A stretch of 64,000 nucleotides of DNA, from assembly GCF_900142395.1 (NCBI RefSeq), contig NZ_FRAS01000004.1, positions 150,097 through 214,096 on the forward strand, in the 5' to 3' direction. A program made the translations under genes and the position numbers. This document shows positions 50,996-61,100 of the stretch, piece after piece. The notes beneath the pieces were generated by a model that made no database searches, had not been told where the DNA came from, and saw nothing but the letters and a program-made list of their open reading frames with translations. The stretch is from Hymenobacter psychrotolerans DSM 18569 (lineage in GTDB: Bacteria; Bacteroidota; Bacteroidia; Cytophagales; Hymenobacteraceae). Within the stretch, counting starts at the first letter, position 1. Each line of letters starts with the position of its first letter.

Positions 50996-51772
50996 ATGTC
51001 CACCATTTCCACGACGCAGCCCCTCACTTCTGCCGACGCCGCCGACCGGCCGCGCAGCGGCAACTGGGACGGAGGCAACGAGCCGCTCAAGGCCAGCTAT
51101 GGCAAGCTGATGATGTGGTTCTTCCTGCTGTCGGACGCCTTCACGTTCGCTGCCTTCCTGACCACCTACGGATTGATCCGCCACCGTTACCCGGCCTTCG
51201 ACGCCGCTGCGGGTAAAGCCTTCGAATTCACGACGGCTTACTGGCCCATTCCTGATAAGGTGTTCAATGCCTTCCCGGGCCTGCATGGCATGGATGTGCC
51301 GCTGGGCTTCGTGGCTCTGATGACCATGATTCTTATCTTCAGCTCCGTGACTATGGTGCTGGCGGTAGAAGCGGGCCACCGGATGGACAAAAAGGATGTG
51401 CAGAAATGGCTGCTTTGGACGATTTTGTTTGGTGCTACTTTCCTGGCCTCGCAGGCCTGGGAGTGGAGCCACTTCATCAAGGGCACTGAAACCGGCACCA
51501 AAATGCTGGACGGCACCACGGTATACGGCGCTAATCTGGCCGTAAACCAGTACGGCCCGGTACTTTTCGCTGACCTGTTCTTCTTTATCACGGGTTTCCA
51601 TGGTACGCACGTATTCTCTGGCGTATGCTTGCTGGTGTGGTCTTTCATTGCCACCACCAACGGCACTTTCGAGAAGCGCGGCCACTATGAGATGGTGGAA
51701 AAGATTGGCCTGTACTGGCACTTTGTAGACCTCGTTTGGGTGTTCGTTTTCACCTTCTTCTACCTCGTATAA
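50996..51772 (+). CDS. Cytochrome c oxidase subunit III, second copy
   Basis: A 258-residue subunit III with the family pattern KLMMWFFLLSDAFTFAAFL, FITGFHGTHVFSGVCLLVW and GLYWHFVDLVWVFVFTFFYLV. It has a longer loop (about 95-150) than the first copy. Two adjacent, diverged subunit III genes are usual in this phylum; whether both join one enzyme is not known. Confidence 0.92.
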   Translation: MSTISTTQPLTSADAADRPRSGNWDGGNEPLKASYGKLMMWFFLLSDAFTFAAFLTTYGLIRHRYPAFDAAAGKAFEFTTAYWPIPDKVFNAFPGLHGMDVPLGFVALMTMILIFSSVTMVLAVEAGHRMDKKDVQKWLLWTILFGATFLASQAWEWSHFIKGTETGTKMLDGTTVYGANLAVNQYGPVLFADLFFFITGFHGTHVFSGVCLLVWSFIATTNGTFEKRGHYEMVEKIGLYWHFVDLVWVFVFTFFYLV

Positions 51773-51854
51773 TCCCAACAGGCCGCTACGCAGCAGACCC
51801 GCCGAACTACCGTTTCGCGCTTTGCTCCGTAGCGGCCCCGTTACTTTCTGCATC

Positions 51855-52196
51855 ATGGCTAATCACGTAGGCACCGAGCATACCACGCATACCGGCGAAA
51901 TTCCGAAGCCCAACACCGGCTGGATCTGGAAAACATTCTTCATTCTGGTTGGTATCACGGCTCTTGAGTTCGTGTTCGTTTTCCTGATGGACCCGAGCAC
52001 GCTGCGTAACTCGATTTTCATCATCCTGACGATTTTCAAGGCTTTCTACATCGTGGCGGAGTTCATGCACCTTAAGCATGAAGTGAAGGCGCTGATCTGG
52101 ACCATCCTTGTACCAATGGCGCTGCTGGTGTGGCTGCTTATTGCACTCATTACGGAAGGCTCCTATCAGAACTCGTTCTGGAACGTATTCAACTAA
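51855..52196 (+). CDS. Cytochrome c oxidase subunit IV
   Basis: A 113-residue three-helix protein (TWKTFFILVGITALEF type first helix, then NSIFIILTIFKAFYIVAEFMHLKHE, then TILVPMALLVWLLIALI) of the bacterial subunit IV family. MHLKHE in the second helix is characteristic. ATG 51855 (MANHVGTEHTTHTG) was chosen; the N-terminus is His/Thr-rich. The gene is 4 bases before the SCO gene. Confidence 0.88.
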   Translation: MANHVGTEHTTHTGEIPKPNTGWIWKTFFILVGITALEFVFVFLMDPSTLRNSIFIILTIFKAFYIVAEFMHLKHEVKALIWTILVPMALLVWLLIALITEGSYQNSFWNVFN

Positions 52197-52200
52197 CCGC

Positions 52201-52863
52201 ATGAGGCCCAAACACGTCCTGTTGTTGGGCCTTATGCTGTTGGTCCCGGTGCTGGCTTTCGTGTTTCTGTACACTTTCGGCACCAACCGTTACGCGCTGC
52301 CCACTTACCTGCCCGACAGAGTCGATTCGACACTGGTGCAAGGGAAGTGGCGGCGCGATACTGTTTTTCACCAGTTGGGAGACTTTCGCCTGTCTTCTCA
52401 GTCGGGCCGGGAGATTACGCAGAAGGACCTCGGCAATGGGGTCTATGTCGCAAATTTCTTTTTCTCGACTTGCCCCGGCGCCTGCCCGCGCATGAACAGC
52501 CAGATGGCGCGCGTGCAGGAGAAGTTCCGGCATGAGCCCCGAGTGAAGCTGGTATCGTACACTGTAGATCCGGCGCATGACTCCGTGGCGGTGCTTGGGC
52601 AGTATGCGGAGCAATACGGGGCCATTGCCGGCAAATGGTTTTTCCTGACCGGCGACAAAGCCCAGTTGTATCGGCTGGCAACGGAGGAGTTCGGGCTGGA
52701 TGCCCCCAGCGGCGCCGGGCCGGGCATTGTGCATAGCCAGAACCTGTACCTCGTAGACCGGGACCGGCGGGTCCGGGGCATCTACGATGGCATGAACCCT
52801 AAAGACGTGGAACGGTTGATGACAGAAATCAACGTTTTGCTCTACACTTATGACCAAGAATAG
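52201..52863 (+). CDS. SCO1/SenC-family copper chaperone
   Basis: A 220-residue membrane-anchored thioredoxin-like protein that delivers copper to the CuA site of subunit II. One N-terminal helix (about 6-27) is followed by FFSTCPGACPRMNSQM with the copper-binding Cys91 and Cys95 and a distal His in GIVHSQNLYLVDRD. Both cysteines and the His are intact. ATG 52201 starts 4 bases after subunit IV, and its end overlaps the DUF420 gene by 14 bases. Confidence 0.93.
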   Translation: MRPKHVLLLGLMLLVPVLAFVFLYTFGTNRYALPTYLPDRVDSTLVQGKWRRDTVFHQLGDFRLSSQSGREITQKDLGNGVYVANFFFSTCPGACPRMNSQMARVQEKFRHEPRVKLVSYTVDPAHDSVAVLGQYAEQYGAIAGKWFFLTGDKAQLYRLATEEFGLDAPSGAGPGIVHSQNLYLVDRDRRVRGIYDGMNPKDVERLMTEINVLLYTYDQE

Positions 52864-53407
52864 CCCTGTTGCCACCAATCCCGGCAACTTCACCAAATAC
52901 AAAGTGCTGGCTGCCGTTCTGGGCATTGTAGTACCAGTGGCGGTAGCCGTTCTCTACTTCTTTCCTGAGGTGTTCCGCATCGAAGGTGTGCAGGTGAAAG
53001 CACTGCCGGCCGTGAATGCGGTACTGAACTCGCTTACGGCGCTTCTGCTGATGGCCGGCTACTACTTCATCCGGCGCAAGGATGTAGCCAAGCACCGCGC
53101 CATGATGGGCTCCGCCTTCCTGATGGGCTCCCTGTTTCTGGTATCGTATGTAGCGTACCACTCACAGGTGACCAGCACCAAATTCGGGGGCGAAGGGCTG
53201 ATCAGAAGTATCTACTACTTTGTGCTGATTACGCACATTCTGCTGGCCGCCATTACGGTGGCGCTGGTACTGTTCACGCTGTACTTTGCCCTGACAGAGC
53301 AGTTTGAGAAGCACCGCCGCATTGCGCGCTGGACCTACCCAATCTGGCTGTACGTGTCCGTTACGGGCGTTGTCGTCTACTTCATGATCAGGCCTTACTA
53401 CACCTGA
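52850..53407 (+). CDS. DUF420 membrane protein, CtaM-like oxidase assembly factor
   Basis: A 185-residue protein with about five helices and conserved histidines spread on them (KHRAMMGSAF, VAYHSQVTS, LITHILLAAITVALV, FEKHRRIARWTYPIWLYVS). This is the DUF420 family, whose Bacillus and Staphylococcus member CtaM is needed for maturation of heme A oxidases. Its place between the SCO gene and the DUF983 gene agrees. It overlaps the SCO gene by 14 bases. Confidence 0.88.
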   Translation: MTKNSPVATNPGNFTKYKVLAAVLGIVVPVAVAVLYFFPEVFRIEGVQVKALPAVNAVLNSLTALLLMAGYYFIRRKDVAKHRAMMGSAFLMGSLFLVSYVAYHSQVTSTKFGGEGLIRSIYYFVLITHILLAAITVALVLFTLYFALTEQFEKHRRIARWTYPIWLYVSVTGVVVYFMIRPYYT

Positions 53408-53518
53408 TAAAAACGCACTGCCAGCCAGGAATAGAGTATAGCTGGCCTGGGGGCTCAGGCATCAAGCTGAAGGCCCGTCATCCGCAAACCATTCGTGTTC
53501 AAACGGAGTTGAGGAAGT

Positions 53519-53776
53519 ATGAAAAAGGTTGTTCTGACTGCGCTGTTTGCCCTGCTGCTCGGGGTGTTCTTTAGCCTTGCTCCGCACACAGCGGCGGCGC
53601 AATGCACCATGTGCAAAACCCAGGTAGAAGCTGCCCGCACCGACAAGGACGGCTACGACTTCTCCGGCCTGAACAAGGGTATCCTCTACATGGCCGCTAT
53701 TCCGTATCTGCTGATGGGAACGGTAGGCTATTTCTGGTACCGCAACTCGCGGGCCAAGAAGCTGGCCCGGAAATAG
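53519..53776 (+). CDS. Small exported CxxC membrane protein
   Basis: An 85-residue protein with a signal peptide (1 to about 27), a CTMCK motif (Cys29, Cys32) just after the cleavage site, a short polar stretch (ARTDKDGYDFSGLNKG) and a C-terminal helix (about 55-75) followed by basic residues. A CxxC next to a membrane helix on the periplasmic side, encoded between oxidase assembly genes, suggests copper or thiol chemistry in oxidase maturation (inference). Similar genes are common here in Bacteroidota, but no function is known to me. Confidence 0.75.
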   Translation: MKKVVLTALFALLLGVFFSLAPHTAAAQCTMCKTQVEAARTDKDGYDFSGLNKGILYMAAIPYLLMGTVGYFWYRNSRAKKLARK

Positions 53777-53805
53777 TGGGCAGCTCGTCCTCGGGGGTGG
53801 TAAGT

Positions 53806-54198
53806 ATGCTGGCGCAGAAGTGCCCCCGCTGCCACCGTGGCCCCTTGTTTCGTCATTCCGCGCTGCACCTCACCAAGTTCGACGACATGTACGAGAGCTG
53901 CCCGGTATGCGGGCAGCACTACGAGCCGGAAGTGGGTTTCTACTGGGGCGCCATGTATATCAGCTATGGCTTTTCCACTGCTATTGTCGTCCTGACGGGC
54001 GTCCTGCTGTTTTACCTGGCCAACGACCCGCCACTTTGGGTGTACATCACGAGTGTAGCCGTGGTAGTGCTGGCGCTTACGCCGCTGCTGTTTCGGTATG
54101 CCCGCGTTGTGATGCTGTACTTTTTCGGGGGTATCCGCTATGATCCTCGGTTTGCCGAAACCCCGCCGCCACACTCCGCCGATAAAACGAATAGCTAG
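53806..54198 (+). CDS. DUF983 protein with zinc-ribbon start
   Basis: A 130-residue protein: a four-cysteine zinc-ribbon-like start (QKCPRCHRGPLF and ESCPVCGQHYE, Cys6, 9, 32, 35) and two membrane helices (about 55-75 and 80-100). DUF983 proteins often accompany cytochrome oxidase genes. ATG 53806 is used; a GTG three codons earlier is possible. It is the last gene before the terminator that ends the respiratory locus. Confidence 0.85.
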   Translation: MLAQKCPRCHRGPLFRHSALHLTKFDDMYESCPVCGQHYEPEVGFYWGAMYISYGFSTAIVVLTGVLLFYLANDPPLWVYITSVAVVVLALTPLLFRYARVVMLYFFGGIRYDPRFAETPPPHSADKTNS

Positions 54199-54199
54199 G

Positions 54200-54225
54200 A
54201 AATGCCGCCAATTGGCGGCATTTTT
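54200..54225 (+). terminator. Terminator ending the act-cox locus
   Basis: AAATGCCGCC and GGCGGCATTT pair around an AATT loop, followed by a T-run. It lies one base after the DUF983 stop codon. Confidence 0.88.
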
Positions 54226-54280
54226 GTTGGGTACCGGCTCCTGCGGGGCCGTGCGCTGCCGCCCATACCCTGCCTTGTAG

Positions 54281-57200
54281 TTGAAGTTAGCCCGCTTTCT
54301 ACCGCCAGTACTGCTGCTGGCTGCCCTCCTGTGTTTTGCGGGTGCCTACCTGAGCAACCGCTTCGGCCAGGCGCCGGAGGCGCTGTTGCGCACTGATGCA
54401 GAACGCCTGCAGAAGCTGGTGGTGGATGCTGAACTGACCGCCGAGCAGCAAGCCGTGGAAATAGCGGACCTGGCCCGACAGAATGCGCTGAATTTCGGCC
54501 GGATGGTAGGGCAGACTACGTATCCGTGCTTCGTTTACCGCAACGGGGAGCTGCGCTACTGGTCCGACCACACCATCCGGCCCGACCCGGAACACGTCAG
54601 CCAGCCGTTTCGGGAGAAGCTCGTGACCATGCAGTTTGGGCGCTACATTGCTCTGCGGGAAGCGGCTGGCTCTCTTGTGGTGCTCACTTATATCCCGCTG
54701 GAGAAAGGCTACGGTATCAGCAACCGCTACCTGCGTGCCGGCTCCGAGAAGGCCCTCTTTCGGGGGCTGAACGTGCGGCTGGTGTCCGATGGCAACCGTC
54801 CGGGACTACACAAGATTTACTCAGAAGAAGGCACCTACCTGTTTTCGCTGGAAAGCCTGCAGCTAAACCCGGTGGCTGGCAAGCATCTGCCGATGGCATT
54901 GCTGGGCCTGGGGCTGAGCCTGTACCTGGCCTGCTGGCTGCTGTGGGCTGCCCGCCTGATGAACGCCGGCAAGCTGCTGGCTAGTGCCGCACTGGTATTG
55001 CTGCCGCTGGGCGTGTTACGGGCCGTGCTGCTGCATTTCGGGCTGCCCTATTCCTTCGTCGAGCTGCCGATTTTTGATCCGCGCGTGTACGCCGCTTCCT
55101 GGCTGTCGCCTTCCCTCGGCGACTTGCTCATCAATGCCGGGTTGCTGGCTGGGGCGGCTTGCTTTGCGCTGCTGCTGTTCCGGCGCTACAATCCCACGCG
55201 CTGGGTGGAGCGCCTCCAGAGCTCGGGCCAGCGGACGGCCGTGGCCACGGCCGCCGGGGTGCTGTTCTTCGGGCTGCTGGAGCTGCTATTTCAGTTCTAT
55301 TCCAATAGCTTCAACAACTCGCAGATTGTCCTCGACATCACCCAGGATATTTCGGTATCGGGGTTCAAACTGCTGCTGTGCCTGGCTATAGTGCTGCACA
55401 CCGGCGCCTACTTGGCCGGGTTCTACATGCTGGCGCAGCTGTTCAGCACCGCCGTACGGCCCGATACCAAGCGGGGCAGCATCTTCGGGTTGGGGCTGAG
55501 CGCGCTGCTTTTCCTGCCGATTGGCATTGCGCTGGGCCAGGCCCACGTGCTGCTTGTGGGCATCACGCTCTGGTTTTTGCTGCTGCTGCGCCTGATGGGG
55601 CTGCGGCGCGTGGTAGCGGCCATTCCCTACCAGGTATACCTGTTTATTTTCCTGATGCTGGGCATTAGCTCGGCCGTGGGCGCACTGGCCCTGTTCGAGC
55701 ACTTCGACCGGCAACTGGTGCTCAACAAGCAGGCCATGGCCGGCAACCTACTGGTAGATAATGACCTGCAGGGCGAGTTTCTACTCACGGAGCGTACCCG
55801 GGAAATGGCCGCCGACCCCCTTATCCGGACCCTGCTGGCCAGTCCGTTCGCCAGCTCGGAGGTAGTGCGCCAGAAAATCGTGAAGCACTACCTGCGCGAC
55901 TACTTCGACAAATACGAAATAACGGTTTCGCTCTTCGACCCCGCCGGGCGGCCGCTGGGGGCGGGGCCCAATGCCGAATCGTTGTCGGCGGTGCGCAGCC
56001 GCCTGCTGCGAAACGCCACCCGCACCGACCAGCTCAACCTGTTTCTGGTGCGCGGCAGCAACTCGTTCAGCACCCGCCGCTACGTCGATTTTGTGGCCGT
56101 GCCGGCCCCTGCCAGCGGTAGTAGCACTATCCTGCTGGAGCTCATGCTCAAGAAGCTCACTACCTACAGCGTAGTGCCTGAGCTGCTTGTGGATCAGAAG
56201 TTCTTCCAGCCGGGCATGGGGGCGGAGCTAAGCTATGCCGGCTACGAGAAAGACCGGCTGGTGTACAGCGAAGGGGATTTTGACTACGTGAACCGTCTGC
56301 AGCCGCACCAGTACAACGACCCGCGCCTTTACCGCACGGGCCTGGTGGCAGACCGGTACCACCACTTTGCCGTGCGCGACGAAGGCCAGCACCGCACCGT
56401 CGTCGTGACGACCGGAAACTACAGCTTCACCGACTGGCTGGCCAATTTCTCGTTCCTGTTTTTGCTGCACACGTTTTTCTGGCTGTTCGGGGCCGGCGCG
56501 TATCTGCTGGTGCGCGGCAAGTTTCTGGATATTTTCCGGGCCAACTTCAGCACCAAAATTCAGCTCTTCCTGAACTTCGGCATTCTGGTGCCGCTCATCC
56601 TGGTGAGCATTGCAACGGCCAGCCAGGTAACGTCGTCGTATAAGCGGGACCTGCGGCGCACCTACGAGCGGCGCGGGCGGGCCGTGCAGGAAAACCTGCT
56701 GCAAAACCGCGCCCTGCTCACCGATTCCATGGGCCGGGCCGCCCTCTTCAAGCTGGCCGATAACGTGTCGGCGCTTACTGAAACCGACCTCAACCTCTAC
56801 GATGCCAGCGGCGAACTGCTGGTTAGTAGTCAGCCTATCATTTTCGAGTCGGGTTTGCTGGGGCCGCTGATGAATCCGCAGGCCGTATCTGCCCTGAAGG
56901 AGCGCACCCAGCCGCGCGTACTGCTGACCGAGCGGGCCGGTTCGCTCTCGTTTAATGCGCTGTATCTGCCGCTGCGGGCTACCGGGGAAGAAGCCGGGCC
57001 GGCCGGCCGGGTGCTGGGCTACGTCGGTATTCCGTTTTTCGACTCCGAAAAGGAGCTGGACAGCAAGCTGATTGAGTTGATTTCGACGCTGGTAAACATC
57101 TTCACGGTGATGTTTATCTTCTTCCTGGGGCTCACCTTCCTGGCCTCGCGCGTGCTGACCGACCCGCTGAAGCTGCTGACGGAAAAGCTGAAGAAAACTA

Positions 57201-58006
57201 CGCTCACCGGCCAGAACGAAATGCTCGACTATCAGTCGAACGACGAAATCGGGCTGCTGGTGCGCGAGTACAATGCCATGCTGCTGAAGCTGGAGGAAAG
57301 CAAGCAGGAGCTGGCGGCACAGGAAAAGGAAGCCGCCTGGCGCGAAATGGCCCGGCAGGTAGCCCACGAAATCAAGAACCCGCTGACGCCGATGAAGCTG
57401 AGTCTGCAGTTTCTGCAGCGCGCCATTCAGGACAACCGGCCCAATATTCAGGAGCTGATTGGCAAAGTCTCGCAGACGCTCATCACGCAGATTGACGTGC
57501 TGACCGACATTGCCACCTCGTTCAGCAACTTCACCAACCTGCCCGCCATGCGTCCCGAGCGGCTGGATGTGGCGCAGGTGCTGCGCCGCTGCGTGGAGCT
57601 GCACCAGGGCAGCCGCCAGGACGCCCACATTCACCTGCAGCTGCCAGCGGAAGAAACGCCCGCCACCGTCTTCGCCGACGAAAGCCTGCTGGTGCGCACC
57701 TTCAACAACCTGCTCATCAACGCCCTGCAGTCGGTGCCGGAAGGCCAGGAGCCGGAGATTGAGGCGCAGCTGGAAATCCGGCCCGAAGGGCGGGTGCGTA
57801 TCAGCATCCAGGACAACGGCGCCGGCATTGCGGAGGAAGTGCGCGAGAAGGTGTTCGTGCCCAACTTCACCACCAAGGCTACCGGCTCTGGTATTGGGCT
57901 GGCCGTGGCCCGGCGCGGCATCGAAAGTGCCGGCGGCAGCATTTGGTTTGAGACGCAGGAAGGCACCGGCACCACATTCTTCATCGAGCTGCCGCTGGCT
58001 GGGTAA
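54281..58006 (+). CDS. Very large NtrY-like sensor histidine kinase
   Basis: A 1241-residue membrane kinase. After an N-terminal helix comes a periplasmic region (about 20-200), then a block of about six or seven helices (about 205-480), a second extracytoplasmic sensor region (about 480-720), a helix, a third sensor region (about 770-925), a helix and HAMP (ASRVLTDPLKLLTEKL). The catalytic core has EMARQVAHEIKNPLTPMKLS (phosphoacceptor His), NLLINALQSVP, DNGAGI and GSGIGLAVARRGIE. NP-L-TPMKLS is NtrY-type. The frame begins with TTG at 54281, directly after an in-frame TAG, and no early ATG exists. No regulator gene is adjacent. Confidence 0.88.
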   Translation: MKLARFLPPVLLLAALLCFAGAYLSNRFGQAPEALLRTDAERLQKLVVDAELTAEQQAVEIADLARQNALNFGRMVGQTTYPCFVYRNGELRYWSDHTIRPDPEHVSQPFREKLVTMQFGRYIALREAAGSLVVLTYIPLEKGYGISNRYLRAGSEKALFRGLNVRLVSDGNRPGLHKIYSEEGTYLFSLESLQLNPVAGKHLPMALLGLGLSLYLACWLLWAARLMNAGKLLASAALVLLPLGVLRAVLLHFGLPYSFVELPIFDPRVYAASWLSPSLGDLLINAGLLAGAACFALLLFRRYNPTRWVERLQSSGQRTAVATAAGVLFFGLLELLFQFYSNSFNNSQIVLDITQDISVSGFKLLLCLAIVLHTGAYLAGFYMLAQLFSTAVRPDTKRGSIFGLGLSALLFLPIGIALGQAHVLLVGITLWFLLLLRLMGLRRVVAAIPYQVYLFIFLMLGISSAVGALALFEHFDRQLVLNKQAMAGNLLVDNDLQGEFLLTERTREMAADPLIRTLLASPFASSEVVRQKIVKHYLRDYFDKYEITVSLFDPAGRPLGAGPNAESLSAVRSRLLRNATRTDQLNLFLVRGSNSFSTRRYVDFVAVPAPASGSSTILLELMLKKLTTYSVVPELLVDQKFFQPGMGAELSYAGYEKDRLVYSEGDFDYVNRLQPHQYNDPRLYRTGLVADRYHHFAVRDEGQHRTVVVTTGNYSFTDWLANFSFLFLLHTFFWLFGAGAYLLVRGKFLDIFRANFSTKIQLFLNFGILVPLILVSIATASQVTSSYKRDLRRTYERRGRAVQENLLQNRALLTDSMGRAALFKLADNVSALTETDLNLYDASGELLVSSQPIIFESGLLGPLMNPQAVSALKERTQPRVLLTERAGSLSFNALYLPLRATGEEAGPAGRVLGYVGIPFFDSEKELDSKLIELISTLVNIFTVMFIFFLGLTFLASRVLTDPLKLLTEKLKKTTLTGQNEMLDYQSNDEIGLLVREYNAMLLKLEESKQELAAQEKEAAWREMARQVAHEIKNPLTPMKLSLQFLQRAIQDNRPNIQELIGKVSQTLITQIDVLTDIATSFSNFTNLPAMRPERLDVAQVLRRCVELHQGSRQDAHIHLQLPAEETPATVFADESLLVRTFNNLLINALQSVPEGQEPEIEAQLEIRPEGRVRISIQDNGAGIAEEVREKVFVPNFTTKATGSGIGLAVARRGIESAGGSIWFETQEGTGTTFFIELPLAG

Positions 58007-58034
58007 GGCGCGAGGCCAAGCCCGCGCAGAGCGG

Positions 58035-58042
58035 TACTTTTG
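58035..58042 (+). promoter_or_regulatory. -7 box before the large outer-membrane protein gene
   Basis: TACTTTTG matches TAnnTTTG and lies 66 bases before the ATG at 58109. No -33 element is evident. Confidence 0.35.
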
Positions 58043-58108
58043 GCGGCACGAATTGCGCCGCTTCTTACGTTGTGGAGCCGGGCAACCTTCCGGGAATAAA
58101 GACTTTCA

Positions 58109-61100
58109 ATGATCAGCAGCTTTCCGCACCGCTTTCTGCGCTTTGGCTTGCTGCTGGTCTGTGTGCTGGCCTGGGCCGGAGCGTGGGCGCAGCAGCGTGC
58201 GGAAACCCCGCCCAACACGCGCCGCTGCGTGTGGGTGCGCCTGCTGCCAGGCCGCGACACCACCGATTTTGCCCTGAACGATACGCTGACCGTCGTGCCT
58301 TCCTCGGTCAGCACGCAGGGCCGCGCCGTCAGCTACGACAGCCGCACCGACCGGTACCGGCTGGTGCAGCCGGGCCGCCGCCTGCCCAGCCCCGAGCCCG
58401 GCCAGCCCGACATTGCAGTGCCCGGTCTTGATTCGGTGCTGGTGTGCTACCGGGTGCTGCCGCTGCGGCTGGCCGCGCCGGTGTTTCGCCGTCCGCGCCG
58501 CCTGCTCGACAGCACCGATTTTCCACGGCGGCGCTTCGGGCAGGAAGATTTTGCGGTGAAGGAGCAGATTCTGAGTACGCCGGGTATCAACAAAACCGGC
58601 AATCTGGCCCGTGGCATCAGCTTTGGCAACGCCCAGAACGTGTTTGTGAACTCCTCGCTCAACCTGCAGCTCGAAGGCCGCCTCACCGACAACATCAACC
58701 TGACGGCCGCCATCAGCGACCAAAGCGTGCCGTTCCAGCCCGAAGGCAACACCCAGCAGCTCCAGGAATTCGACCGGATTTACATCACGCTTACCAGCCC
58801 GCGCTGGAACCTGACGGCCGGCGACGTGGTGCTGCGCAACAAGCCCGACTACTTTCTGCGCTTCTACAAAAACGTGCAGGGCGCGGCCCTGGAAGTGAAC
58901 CTGGGCCAGACACCGGGCGGGCTTAGTGGCTTCACGACCCCGCAGCTCACGCCGCTGCCCAGCTACCCTGGCGTCAATCCGGGTACCTATACTACCACCA
59001 CCATCACCAACGGCGGCCAGCCGCCCACGCAGTCTACCGCGCCGGGCAGCGTGGCGCCGCCCGCGGCGTCGGGCTCCCCGTTTCCGCCCGGTACTTCCGG
59101 TACTATTTCCCCGGAGGAGAAGGGGCGGTTCGGACCCCTCCGCTCATCTACGACGGTGGCGGGTGGTGTGGCGAAGGGCAAGTTTGCCAGTATTGACGTG
59201 GCGCCCATTGAGAACGTGCAGGGGCCGTACCGGCTGCGCGGGCCCAACGGCGAGCAGTTTATCATTGTGCTGGCCAACTCCGAGCGGGTGTACCTGGATG
59301 GGCGGCTGCTGACGCGTGGCTTCGACAACGACTACGTTATCGACTACAACCAGGCCGAGGTGACGTTTTCGCCCCAGCACCTCATCACCCGCAATTCGCG
59401 CATCAAGATTGATTTCGAGTACTCCGACTTCAACTATGCCCGCTCGCTCTACCACCTGAGCCACTACCAGCAGGTGGGCCGGCTGGCGGTGCACGGCAAC
59501 TTCTACCGCGAAGCCGACAACCCCGACAACTCGCCCAACCTGCTCCTCGACAGCCTCGACCGGGTGGCCCTGCGCGACTTGCCCGGCAACGTGGCCCAGG
59601 CCGCTACGCCCGGCGGCCAGCGTGTGCAGTACACCCGCAACCAGGTGCTCTACAACCGCGAAACCCGCACCGTGAACGGCCTGCCCGTAGACGTATTCAC
59701 GTACCCACCCGACTCGACGCGGGACGTGTTCAACGTGCGGTTTACGGACGTGGGGGCCGGCAAAGGCGACTATAACCTGAGCACGACGTACCCCAGCGCC
59801 AATGGCCGGGTGTACGAGTACATTGAGCCCCTGAACGGCGTGCAGCGGGGGCGATATGCGCCCATCCGGCTGCTGCCCGCGCCGCTGCAGAAGCAGATTG
59901 TGTCGGCCGGGGCCAGCTTTCAGGTGGATTCTACCACGTCGGTGTTCGTGGATCTGGCCGTGTCCGACCTGGATTTGAACCGGTTTTCTCCTTCTTCCGA
60001 CAAGGGCCGGGCCATGCGTGTGGGCTACGTGGTGCAGGACCGCCGCCTGCCGGGCCTGGGGTTACTGAAAGACTACCGCTTCCGCAGCGCCCTCGACTAC
60101 GAGTACACCAGCCGCGCCTTCGCGCCCGTCGACCGGTTCCGGGACATCGAGTTCGACCGCAACTGGAGCACCACCAGCACCGTGCAGGGCAACGCCACCC
60201 GCCGCGAAGCCCATGCCGACAACATCCTCAACTTTGCCGTAGGCGCGGCCAAAGACGAAAACAACGCCGTGAACTACCGCCTCAGCCGCCGCTTCCGGTC
60301 GGGGGAGGTGAGCGGGCTGCAGCACTGGCTGGACGCGGCCCGCCAGATTGGCGACGTGCAGCTGCGCGGCAGTTTGTTTCTGCTCAACTCCAAGGCCGGC
60401 AGTAAGGAATCCAGGTGGGCGAGGGGCGAGGCCGCCGCGCGCTACGTGGCCGGGCCCGTGGTGCCGGGCTACGCCTACCGCTTCGACAAAAACCGGGTGG
60501 CGCTGCCGTCCGGCGACTCCCTCACCTCGGCCAACTACTTCGACGAGCACAACGTGTTCTTCCAGAGCCAGGACTCGGCCCGCACCCGCTTCCGGGCCGA
60601 CTACACCTACCGCCGCGACCAGACGCCCAACCCGGAGCAAACCGAAATCCAGCGGCGCAGCACGGCCCAGACCTGGCAGGGCACGCTGGCCACGCGCCTC
60701 GGCAACAGCCAGGACCTGGCCGTGCTGGCTACCTACCGCGACCTGGCCGCCCGCGACAGTGCCCGCCAGCGCACCGTGCTGACCAAGCTGGACTGGAACG
60801 CCAGCTTCCTGCAGAATCAGATTCGGTCGGAGCTGAGCTACTCCGTGGCGACGGGCCGGGAGCTGAAGCGCGACTACTCGTTTATCACGGTGGCCAACGG
60901 GCAGGGCACGCACTACTACGGCGGCGACGCCCCGCCTTTCAACGGCATTCAGGACCGGGACGAGTTTCTGGAGGCGCCTACCGCCGATGCCGTGTATCGC
61001 ACCCACATCAAGGTCTATCTGCCGACCGATGACTACCTGATTGCCTACAGCAACCGGTTTAGCTACCGCCTCACTACCAACGCCCCGCGCACCTGGCGCG

